Made by a program: the position numbers and the translations under genes
Shown here: positions 1 through 5,580 of the stretch, piece by piece
How the letters are laid out: every line of letters begins with the position of its first letter
How positions within the stretch are numbered: position 1 is the stretch's first letter
NCBI GenBank assembly: GCA_938015405.1
Contig: CALLPZ010000026.1
Coordinates: forward strand, 1-8,617
Length of the DNA: 8,617 nucleotides
Origin: an uncultured Pseudanabaenaceae cyanobacterium
Lineage (GTDB): Bacteria; Cyanobacteriota; Cyanobacteriia; PCC-9006; JAAUQQ01
Direction of reading: 5' to 3'
The notes under the pieces: generated by a model
Told to the model about the DNA's origin: nothing
The model's database searches: none
Seen by the model: only the letters and a program-made list of their open reading frames with translations

Positions 1-1710
1 ACTCCCAATGCCCCTCTGCTCGACCTACTCCACCAGGCCGCCACAGCGCTATCGCTCAACGTAGAAGACCCCGCCCAGCAAGTATTACTCCAAGACCTCG
101 AAACCCTAACCAACGCCGATATCTCATCGGGCTACCGCATCGCCGTCTTCGGCCCCTTCAACTTCGGCAAGTCCACCCTGCTCAACGCGCTGCTGGGCAC
201 CAAGGCTTTGCCCATGGACTTAATCCCCACCACTGGAGCCGCCATCTCGGTTAGCTACGGCCCTGCCCTGTGTAGCCGCATCACCCTCGCTAGTGGAGAA
301 GTTCTAGAAGCCGATGGTATTGAACTCCTAGAGCAACATGCCAGGCTGGATGACGATCGCCGCATGAACGATAACGTCACCGCCGTCGAAGTCCAATGCC
401 CCCACGCCCTGCTCAAAAACGACGTCATCTTTCTCGACCTACCCGGCACCGATGACCAGGATGCCCAAGAGAAACTGGTGCGTGAGCAACTGCTAACGGC
501 TGATCTGGTCATTCAAGTTCTAGATGGTCGCAAGCTGATGACCCTAGGCGAGCGGGAGCACTTGCGGGACTGGCTCCAAGACAGAGGCATTGAAACCGTC
601 CTCTTTACCGTCAACTTCCTCAACTTGCTAGAGCCCACCGAGCAAAAGCAGGTCATGAACCGCATGCGCTTCGTGGCCGAAAGCTTTCGCTCCGCTCTGC
701 CCGGTGGTATCAGCAATCTCTATCGCGTCGATGCCCTGCCTGCCTTGCGGGCTCAGCTCAAAGGCGATGCCGCTGCCCTGCAAACCACAGGTCTCCCTGC
801 CTTGGCCACTGCTCTCGAAACTCTAATCCAGCAGCAGGAAAGTGCAGAAGCCCAAGCAGCAACCTGGCAAACTCGCCAGCAGGCCCTGGGGAAAAAACTT
901 GAGGTGGCTGTACAACAAAAGGCTGCCGCTCTTACTCATGAAATCAAAGCTGCGGAAAATAATGCCGACAGCAAAGAAGCCAAACGCTTTGCCATCCAAC
1001 AGAAAGCCCAGCGCCTGATCCAAGAAGGCTTTGGACAGGAAATGTCAGCCCTCAAAACTTGGATCAATCCCAACAAGCTCACTGCTCGCTATGAGCTAGA
1101 AGCTGTTGATGCCCTGCGGCGCTTTGAATTTGAAACCTGGATCGTCCAAGGGCTCCAAGCGGATCTTGAGCCCCTTCAGCGCAACGTCACCGATTGGGTT
1201 GCCAAAGCCTGTACGTTTTTCGACGGTAATGTCCCCTCGGATCTACGCCTCATCTTCCCTGCTGAGCCCGCCGTCAATGTTCAATCCAATAGCAGCAGCG
1301 GCTCGCGGCGTATTCCTCGCCCTTCTGGCCTAGGCAGTACTGCGGCTTCCGCGGGGGTGGGCTGGATGCTGGGTGGCCCCATCGGAGCGGTGATGGTGGG
1401 TGGAACAAACTTGCTACTCAATAGCTTGACTGATGTTTTAGGGACAGGTCGCAGCTCAACCAACTCCACTGCGAGTCGTCCGACGGAATTGGATATCGAT
1501 GCCCAATATGCTCAGGCCGTGCGGCGGTATTTTCAGCAGATGAGCAGTGTGGGCATGGCGGCGATCGCCGACTACGAATACCGTGCCTTAGAAATCATCA
1601 ACCGTCCCCTTAAACAAGTTCAGCCTCCGAATACCGAGCCTCAAAAGCAAGAGCGACAGCAGCTAGAACTGCTTCTAGAACAGCTTCGCAAAGCGCTGGA
1701 AGCGGCCTAG
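1..1710 (+). CDS. Dynamin-like GTPase, 5' end missing (runs off the left edge)
   Basis: The reading frame is open from base 1 to the TAG at 1708-1710 (569 codons in the window), so the true start lies upstream; the first ATG, at 208, falls after the P-loop and cannot be the start. The G1 P-loop GPFNFGKST is encoded at 151-177. A G2-type threonine follows in PTTGA, and the G3 motif DLPG is at 436-447. The G4 position reads TVNFLN (about 604-624), a departure from the usual N/TKxD. After the GTPase domain come long Gln/Glu/Ala/Lys-rich helical segments, probably coiled coil. A glycine-rich hydrophobic stretch at about 1351-1440 could be a membrane-inserting paddle, and a final charged helix ends the protein. 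Family members use GTP to remodel or tether membranes; the substrate membrane here is unknown. Codons in the first 500 bases favour C in the third position more than later genes do. Family assignment is firm, precise role is not. Confidence 0.86.
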   Translation, partial: TPNAPLLDLLHQAATALSLNVEDPAQQVLLQDLETLTNADISSGYRIAVFGPFNFGKSTLLNALLGTKALPMDLIPTTGAAISVSYGPALCSRITLASGEVLEADGIELLEQHARLDDDRRMNDNVTAVEVQCPHALLKNDVIFLDLPGTDDQDAQEKLVREQLLTADLVIQVLDGRKLMTLGEREHLRDWLQDRGIETVLFTVNFLNLLEPTEQKQVMNRMRFVAESFRSALPGGISNLYRVDALPALRAQLKGDAAALQTTGLPALATALETLIQQQESAEAQAATWQTRQQALGKKLEVAVQQKAAALTHEIKAAENNADSKEAKRFAIQQKAQRLIQEGFGQEMSALKTWINPNKLTARYELEAVDALRRFEFETWIVQGLQADLEPLQRNVTDWVAKACTFFDGNVPSDLRLIFPAEPAVNVQSNSSSGSRRIPRPSGLGSTAASAGVGWMLGGPIGAVMVGGTNLLLNSLTDVLGTGRSSTNSTASRPTELDIDAQYAQAVRRYFQQMSSVGMAAIADYEYRALEIINRPLKQVQPPNTEPQKQERQQLELLLEQLRKALEAA

Positions 1711-1776
1711 GTCATCGTTTTGTCATGGGTACCCATAGATTGTTAGATATCCTGCCCCGTAACTGCTGGGATGTCC

Positions 1777-1782
1777 TATAAT
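1777..1782 (+). promoter_or_regulatory. -10 box of the tRNA-Pro promoter
   Basis: A perfect TATAAT lies 12 bases before the first base of the mature tRNA, a spacing that allows a transcription start near 1789 and a short 5' leader. I see no good -35 match 16-18 bases upstream (that region is GC-rich), so the promoter call rests on the -10 box and its position. Confidence 0.6.
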
Positions 1783-1794
1783 CATCAATGCCTA

Positions 1795-1868
1795 CGGGAT
1801 GTAGCGCAGCTTGGTAGCGCACTTCGTTCGGGACGAAGGGGCCGCTGGTTCGAATCCAGTCATCCCGA
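1795..1868 (+). tRNA. trnP-CGG: tRNA-Pro, anticodon CGG
   Basis: The full cloverleaf can be drawn by eye. The acceptor stem CGGGATG (1795-1801) pairs perfectly with CATCCCG (1861-1867), with discriminator A at 1868. The D stem is GCGC/GCGC (1804-1807 and 1817-1820) and contains the usual GG in its loop. The anticodon stem CTTCG/CGAAG (1822-1826 and 1834-1838) encloses the seven-base loop TTCGGGA, giving anticodon CGG at 1829-1831, which reads the proline codon CCG. The variable loop has five bases. The T stem GCTGG/CCAGT has one G-T pair and the loop TTCGAAT. No 3' CCA is encoded, so it must be added after transcription. A run of six T follows at 1869-1874. Confidence 0.98.
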
Positions 1869-1880
1869 TTTTTTCAGTTC

Positions 1881-2018
1881 TCACCATTCAACGGTTGTAG
1901 CGAGTTCTTGAATTAGAACGCTGGTAAAGGCGCTATTGCCAAGACCGTTGATAGCAAGAAATAGAAGACATCCTTCACTTGTGATGTCTTGAAGGTATTC
2001 AGTCGAACTCACTGCCAT
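1881..2018 (-). CDS. Possible small protein or gene remnant beside the tRNA (45 aa)
   Basis: On the minus strand an ATG at 2018-2016 opens a 45-codon frame ending in TGA at 1883-1881, only 12 bases from the 3' end of the tRNA gene and convergent with it. The product has a charged start (MAVSSTEYLQDITSEG), a hydrophobic middle (CLLFLAINGLG) and ends in VEW. The same frame stays open for some 16 further codons upstream of the ATG, reaching a TAA just short of the comFB-like gene, so the ATG may not be the true start and the piece could be the C-terminal remnant of a longer gene. No Shine-Dalgarno sequence is seen. It lies 65 bases downstream of the comFB-like gene on the same strand and might be cotranscribed with it. 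I do not recognise the family. The codon mix looks plausible for coding, but chance is a real alternative. Confidence 0.3.
   Translation of the reverse strand: MAVSSTEYLQDITSEGCLLFLAINGLGNSAFTSVLIQELATTVEW
1965..1995. repeat. Two overlapping inverted repeats
   Basis: AAGACATC (1965-1972) is the exact reverse complement of GATGTCTT (1983-1990), giving an 8-bp stem with a 10-base loop. CCTTCA (1972-1977) is the reverse complement of TGAAGG (1990-1995), a 6-bp stem sharing bases with the first. The two stems cannot form fully at the same time. No T-run follows on either strand, so this is not a standard terminator. It lies inside the possible small minus-strand ORF. Confidence 0.45.
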
Positions 2019-2083
2019 TGTTTTGAGGCAAACCAGGCGCAAGCTATCGATTTGACTCAGAAACCGTTATGGAAGAACGCCGA

Positions 2084-2743
2084 CTACCAGCCTCGCTGAT
2101 GTAATGGGTGAGCGTCCCAGTCAAAGTTTTCGGGCGGCTCTGGGTTGTTGTCCGATTGAGCATTCTCACCTTGCTGGGGAGTGGGAGGGCGTTGTTGAGT
2201 GGAGGCTTGGCCCTGGCTGTAGCGTAGAGCCCGTTTGATCGCAGGAACAACGTTGTACCAAGTTAGGCCAGGGTCACCCAGAAGCCGTTGAATTTGTTTG
2301 AGCGCAGCCTCGGTAATGGGGGTGCGTTCGTGGGGAAGCGGACTAGTTTCGCGCAGGGGATCTCGCTGAACGGCAGCAATGCCTTGGCGCACGGCCATCT
2401 TCACTTTTTCATGGAGCTCACCTTGGCCTCTTTCCCAGTAGCGGTCCCATCCTTTTGCACTCGTAACGTATAGAGGCGGCAGAATATTCAAGGCATAGGC
2501 CTTAACCTGGGTGACCTTGATGAAGCTTTGGATCTGCTTGGGGAGGGATTGAACTTGCTTGACCACTTCCATTGTGACCAGCATTTCCATCACATTCGTT
2601 GGCTCTGGTCCGAAGTCCTGAGCCGTGGGTAAAACCTCGCCAGGCCTTGCCGGAGGAGGCACTGGAATAGCTCCTCGGTGACGATTGCGAATGGCTTCAG
2701 CCTGCTGCTTATAGGGGTTAAAGAATGAGTTTGGTTCTGGCAT
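2084..2743 (-). CDS. comFB: ComFB-family protein (late competence / cyclic-dinucleotide receptor family)
   Basis: With the start at the ATG at 2743-2741 the product is 219 aa. That ATG begins MPEPNSFFNPYKQQ and has GAGG ten bases upstream. An earlier in-frame start at 2815 would add 24 residues (rich in Cys and His) unlike the rest, so I prefer the later one. Residues 1-48 are proline-rich and probably disordered. Residues about 50-130 carry the ComFB signature: NVMEMLV, then VKQVQSLPKQIQSFI, then VKAYALNILPPLYVTSAKGW. A further helix pair follows at about 142-175, and a Gln/Pro-rich tail. ComFB was named from a Bacillus competence operon; cyanobacterial members have been reported as c-di-GMP or c-di-AMP receptors affecting type IV pili, competence or cell size. 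The core domain is usually short, so the long tails are unusual and could mediate partner binding. Family assignment is strong; ligand and output are inferred. Confidence 0.86.
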   Translation of the reverse strand: MPEPNSFFNPYKQQAEAIRNRHRGAIPVPPPARPGEVLPTAQDFGPEPTNVMEMLVTMEVVKQVQSLPKQIQSFIKVTQVKAYALNILPPLYVTSAKGWDRYWERGQGELHEKVKMAVRQGIAAVQRDPLRETSPLPHERTPITEAALKQIQRLLGDPGLTWYNVVPAIKRALRYSQGQASTQQRPPTPQQGENAQSDNNPEPPENFDWDAHPLHQRGW

Positions 2744-3400
2744 TGGAGAAGCACCTCGATGAATCGAATGATGGCAGGGGCCACAATCTTGGGAGCTCAA
2801 AACCCAAGTGGGCACATAGGCAAAAGCAAGTGCAGCTGAACTTACGTATCTCTACCAGGGCCATCAATAGAGGTCACAATGGAGACCTTACTTATGCTAC
2901 ATACAATGCCATGTTAGCCCTATGTTGTCCCGCATTTTGTTGGGAAATTACATATGCTTCTCAGTATTTATATGGATGCAAAAGAAGTGATGAATATTTT
3001 TTTGCGGCATCCTAAATGCCGATGTAATTCCATCGCAATTGTAGAAACTATTCGATATTAACTATTTATTCTACTGAGTTCCCAGTTTTGTCATTAATTC
3101 CATGATGGCGCGGGGAACTTTGGGGGGATTTTTCAGAGTCTCTAGGGCTGTGACTCAATAGAATAGAGCGTAATAGCATAGAAGTACGCTTGAACAGCTG
3201 ATTGCCAAGGTTGGAGTCAGGGGTGCTGTCTTTTACAAGCATTACTAAAACGTTAGGCAAGAGTTGTGCTTCTATTGGCTGGAGCTTCTGGTGTTTGCTT
3301 GCTTTACATTTATTTATTCTGCGGAGATCGCTTTGTTTCTCAATGGTAATTCCACCTCTGGGTTGCTTGAGGTTCCATTTAATACAAATCGGGGTGTTGC
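2744..3400. other. AT-rich stretch without a convincing gene
   Basis: This region separates the diverging comFB-like gene (minus) and the TPR gene (plus), so it should hold both promoters. The part from about 2935 to 3080 is clearly AT-rich, with a seven-T run just before an inverted repeat at 3005-3021. Open frames across it have no recognisable motif and atypical composition. I see no promoter with both boxes good enough to call, and no tRNA or repeat array. Confidence 0.6.
3005..3021. repeat. Inverted repeat in the comFB/TPR divergent gap
   Basis: CGGCAT (3005-3010) and ATGCCG (3016-3021) are exact reverse complements around the five-base spacer CCTAA. The adjoining T-run lies before the repeat on the plus strand, so neither strand shows the stem-then-T order of an intrinsic terminator. 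The location between divergent genes fits an operator or a structured leader better, though this is inference. Confidence 0.45.
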
Positions 3401-4063
3401 GTGATTACTCAGCAAAATAGGTGTCGAATCGCTCAATTCTGGATCCCGTGGCGGGCTGTAGTCATGGTTGTGCTGGTTGGGGCTGGGTTGTCGGGGGGAG
3501 CTAGGGCGATCGCGCAGCCTGAAAATTCACAGATCGTTCCCTCCGGCACTGCTCAGCCTGAAGCGGTTGAGATGCCGACAGCCCAGACGTCTTCCACTAG
3601 CCTGGGCCGTTTGAGCGAGGCCCAAACAGCGCTGCGAGAAGAACGCTACCCTGCTGCGGAAGTGCTATGGCGGCAGTTGGTTCAGCAATGGCCAGATTCC
3701 GCCGAGATGTCCTACAGCCTTGGGGTAACCCTCCACCGCCAATTCAAAATTGAAGAAGCTGCCCAGGCCTATGTCACAGCGGCTGTGCTCAATCCCAACC
3801 ATCGCGAAGCCCATATCAATTTGTCCCTGGCTCGGATTCAGCTAGGCCTACTGGATGAAGCGCTGGCCCCCCTTGAGCATGTGTTGGCTTTAGCCGATCG
3901 CCCTTCCAAACCTGCAAGTATTCATGCCATGGCCTACTACAACCGGGCGATTATCTTGGGTCGCCAAGGCCAGCTAGAGGCCTCTCGGGCAGCCGTGGAT
4001 GCGGCTCTAGCCATTGCTCCGGACTTTCGCGAAGCCAAGGAATTGATTGATCTCATTCGGTAA
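3401..4063 (+). CDS. Exported tetratricopeptide-repeat (TPR) protein
   Basis: The 220-aa product starts at GTG 3401, six bases after GGGG. The N-terminus is a signal peptide: basic residues, then a hydrophobic core AVVMVVLVGAGL at about 19-30, and a likely cleavage site after RAIA (residue 38). A Pro/Ser/Thr-rich linker follows to about residue 66. Three to four TPR units then occupy the rest, at about 70-100, 102-134, 136-168 and 176-209, with typical pairs such as LGVTLHRQFKIEEAAQAY and NRAIILGRQGQLEASRAAVD. TPR arrays bind other proteins; this one should act in the periplasm or thylakoid lumen. No catalytic domain is visible and the partner cannot be read from the sequence. A HIP1 palindrome lies within the signal-peptide region. 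It appears to be transcribed alone, since a hairpin followed by T residues lies just downstream. Confidence 0.87.
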   Translation: MITQQNRCRIAQFWIPWRAVVMVVLVGAGLSGGARAIAQPENSQIVPSGTAQPEAVEMPTAQTSSTSLGRLSEAQTALREERYPAAEVLWRQLVQQWPDSAEMSYSLGVTLHRQFKIEEAAQAYVTAAVLNPNHREAHINLSLARIQLGLLDEALAPLEHVLALADRPSKPASIHAMAYYNRAIILGRQGQLEASRAAVDAALAIAPDFREAKELIDLIR

Positions 4064-4074
4064 AATCCTCAATG

Positions 4075-4106
4075 AGCCGCTTCCTAAGGCTTATTGGTGG
4101 CTTTTT
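4075..4106 (+). terminator. Probable intrinsic terminator of the TPR gene
   Basis: AGCCGC (4075-4080) can pair with GTGGCT (4097-4102), including one G-T pair, and T residues run from 4102 to 4106. The 16-base loop contains CCTAAGG, which may add weak internal pairing. The position 12 bases after the stop codon fits a terminator; the long loop lowers confidence. Confidence 0.45.
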
Positions 4107-4123
4107 GTATGAATTGAGACAAG

Positions 4124-4135
4124 TTTCTTAAGAAA
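4124..4135. promoter_or_regulatory. Perfect 12-base palindrome upstream of the DprA-like gene
   Basis: TTTCTTAAGAAA reads the same on both strands and lies 61 bases before the ATG of the downstream gene, a place where an operator could sit. No known regulator motif is matched. AT-rich palindromes of this length can occur by chance. Confidence 0.3.
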
Positions 4136-4196
4136 TAAGCTGTCTTCTCTTCCTACCTGCCAGAGAAGCGCAGCGGCCTGAGCCTGCTCTGATAAA

Positions 4197-4730
4197 ATGG
4201 CTGGGTTGTTTAGGGCTGCTAGACCTTTGAGTCGTTCGCTAGACCTCCCAAAAATTGATGAGCTCGCTCAGGAGCTTGCTGCAATTCAGCAAACCGGTTC
4301 CAAGCGAATTGCGATGCTGGGCTCTCGCCATGTTCCGATTACCCACCAGCAACTCATCGAAATGATGACCTATGCCCTAGTGTTGGGGGGGAATCGCCTG
4401 GTGACTTCCGGTGCCCAGGGTACGAATGCTGCGGCAATTCGTGGTGCCATGCGGGCTGATCCAAATCTGTTGACGGTGATTTTGCCCCAGAGCTTGAGTC
4501 GCCAGCCCCGTGAATCTCGCGAACAGTTGGAGCAAGTGATTCACTTAGTTGAAAATCCAGCCAACGATGAGTTGTCTTTGGCCGAAGCAAGTTCGCTCTG
4601 TAATCAGGAAATTGTTTCCCGCTGTCAGCAGCTGATTTGCTTTGCCTTCCATGACAGTCATACGTTGATGGAGACCTGCAAATACGCAGAGGATCAGCGG
4701 CGCGTTGTGACGCCCTTTTTCTTTGACTAA
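4197..4730 (+). CDS. DprA/Smf-related Rossmann-fold protein (DNA recombination-mediator A-like)
   Basis: The 177-aa product starts at ATG 4197; an in-frame TGA six codons upstream and the need to keep the first beta strand fix this start. No Shine-Dalgarno is evident. The DprA-type Rossmann pattern is clear: RIAMLGSR (37-44) for strand 1 and its nucleotide/DNA-binding loop, RLVTSGAQGTNAAAIRGA (67-84) matching the family's SGxARGID-type loop, LLTVILPQ (91-98), and a C-terminal half with CNQEIVSRC (135-143) and FAFHDSHTLMETCKYAE. True DprA loads RecA onto incoming single strands during transformation and is longer, with extra N- and C-terminal domains; this protein is little more than the Rossmann core. 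It could instead belong to the broader SLOG nucleotide-sensing superfamily. Such stand-alone proteins are common in cyanobacteria. DNA binding is inferred, not shown. Confidence 0.85.
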   Translation: MAGLFRAARPLSRSLDLPKIDELAQELAAIQQTGSKRIAMLGSRHVPITHQQLIEMMTYALVLGGNRLVTSGAQGTNAAAIRGAMRADPNLLTVILPQSLSRQPRESREQLEQVIHLVENPANDELSLAEASSLCNQEIVSRCQQLICFAFHDSHTLMETCKYAEDQRRVVTPFFFD

Positions 4731-4783
4731 TACTTCGCTAAGGAGTGGCGCTGGGATCTTTTCGGTTCGTTTTTGGGGGCTTG

Positions 4784-4796
4784 TCACACTGTGTGA
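4784..4796. promoter_or_regulatory. Dyad TCACAC-T-GTGTGA in the gap before yajQ
   Basis: A perfect 6+6 dyad around one central T lies 192 bases before the yajQ start, in a 257-bp gap between two plus-strand genes. The half-sites are in the opposite order from the CRP-type TGTGA-N6-TCACA operator, so I do not call it a CRP site. The rest of the gap (4731-4987) has a HIP1 palindrome and no credible gene. Confidence 0.3.
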
Positions 4797-4987
4797 GTTC
4801 TGGAAAACTTCTGGCGAGCCTGGCACTCCTTCCTATTGGCTAAGTGGTGTTCTCGTTGCAGTGCATTGGTACTGCTGGATGCTTGAAGCGATCGCGCTCA
4901 AGGTCTTTATGCTGCTGTCGGTTGGAGCTCTCCATCGCTCTAGGCAGTGGTGAAAAAAGTTTCTTGTTGAATTAGGCCCCTGTAATC

Positions 4988-5482
4988 ATGGCTTCTTATT
5001 CTTTTGACGTGGTAAGTGACTTTGATCAGCAGGAGTTGATCAATGCGCTAGACCAAGCCCAGCGGGAAGTTAAGACCCGCTATGACTTGAAAGATACCAA
5101 TACGACACTGGAGCTGAAGGACGACAAAATTGTCATCAATGCTGCAAGTGACATGAGCCTGGAAGCGGCTCGTTCGGTCTTGGGCAACAAGGCTGCAAAA
5201 CGGCAGCTGTCTCTGAAAATTTTTGAGTATGGCAAGCGGGAAAATGCCAGCGGGGCCAGAGTCCGTCAGGAAATCAACCTCAAGCGTGGCCTAGAGCAGG
5301 ATTTGGCGAAAAAAATCTCGAAGGCGACGAGGGATGAATTCCGCGATCGCAAGATTCAGGTTTCCATTCAAGGGGACTCTCTGCGAGTAACAGGTAAATC
5401 CAAAGATGACTTACAGACGGTTATGCAATTCCTGCGCGATGGGGATTGGCCTGCGCCTTTACAGTTCAACAACTATCGTTAA
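4988..5482 (+). CDS. yajQ: YajQ-family cyclic-dinucleotide-binding protein
   Basis: The 164-aa product has the normal length of the family and its hallmark blocks throughout: SFDVVSDFD (5-13), TRYDLKDT (30-37), INAASDMSLEAA (50-61), IFEYGKRENASG (78-89), the basic segment INLKRGLEQDLAKKI (96-110), VSIQGDSLRVTGKSKDDLQ (125-143) and the end PLQFNNYR. The fold is two ferredoxin-like halves. YajQ from Xanthomonas has been reported to bind c-di-GMP and to act with a transcription factor; other members were reported to bind nucleotides or RNA, so the physiological ligand in cyanobacteria is open. The protein has no signal peptide and is cytoplasmic. The ATG at 4988 fits the conserved N-terminus; only a weak AGG precedes it. 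A 98-bp gap without a clear terminator separates it from the next gene, so they may share a transcript. Confidence 0.95.
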   Translation: MASYSFDVVSDFDQQELINALDQAQREVKTRYDLKDTNTTLELKDDKIVINAASDMSLEAARSVLGNKAAKRQLSLKIFEYGKRENASGARVRQEINLKRGLEQDLAKKISKATRDEFRDRKIQVSIQGDSLRVTGKSKDDLQTVMQFLRDGDWPAPLQFNNYR

Positions 5483-5580
5483 GGGGACTGCCCAGATCGC
5501 TTCCTCAGCGGTGGCGTATTTGGGCCATTGACCTACTCGGCAAGTGACCTTGTCGCTTCCACTACTCCCTAAGGATTCGC

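Noticed and set aside
208..1710. ATG at 208 as the start of the dynamin-like gene
   Set aside because: The frame is open to base 1 and the P-loop is encoded upstream at 151-177, so the protein must begin before the window.
1725..1736. Palindrome ATGGGTACCCAT after the dynamin-like gene as a terminator
   Set aside because: The hairpin would have only four pairs with a four-base loop and no T-run after it.
2744..2815. Longer N-terminus of the ComFB-like protein
   Set aside because: The added 24 residues look unlike the family and the ATG at 2743 has GAGG at good spacing. The longer form is not excluded.
2725..3015. 96-codon plus-strand frame
   Set aside because: It overlaps the start of comFB on the opposite strand, has no recognisable motif and an odd composition with clustered Cys and Tyr from AT-rich DNA.
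3066..3260. 64-codon minus-strand frame in the AT-rich gap
   Set aside because: No recognisable family, no ribosome binding site noticed, and it lies in a gap of noncoding character.
3202..3420. 72-codon frame overlapping the start of the TPR gene
   Set aside because: It needs a TTG start without a ribosome binding site and its hydrophobic, Cys-rich product looks like translated noncoding sequence.
4218..4246. Direct repeat GCTAGACCT (4218 and 4238) in the DprA-like gene
   Set aside because: Only nine bases, 20 apart and in different reading frames; likely chance.
4723..4953. 76-codon frame after the DprA-like gene
   Set aside because: It starts from a TTG inside the previous gene and the Trp-rich hydrophobic product has no family resemblance; read as chance.
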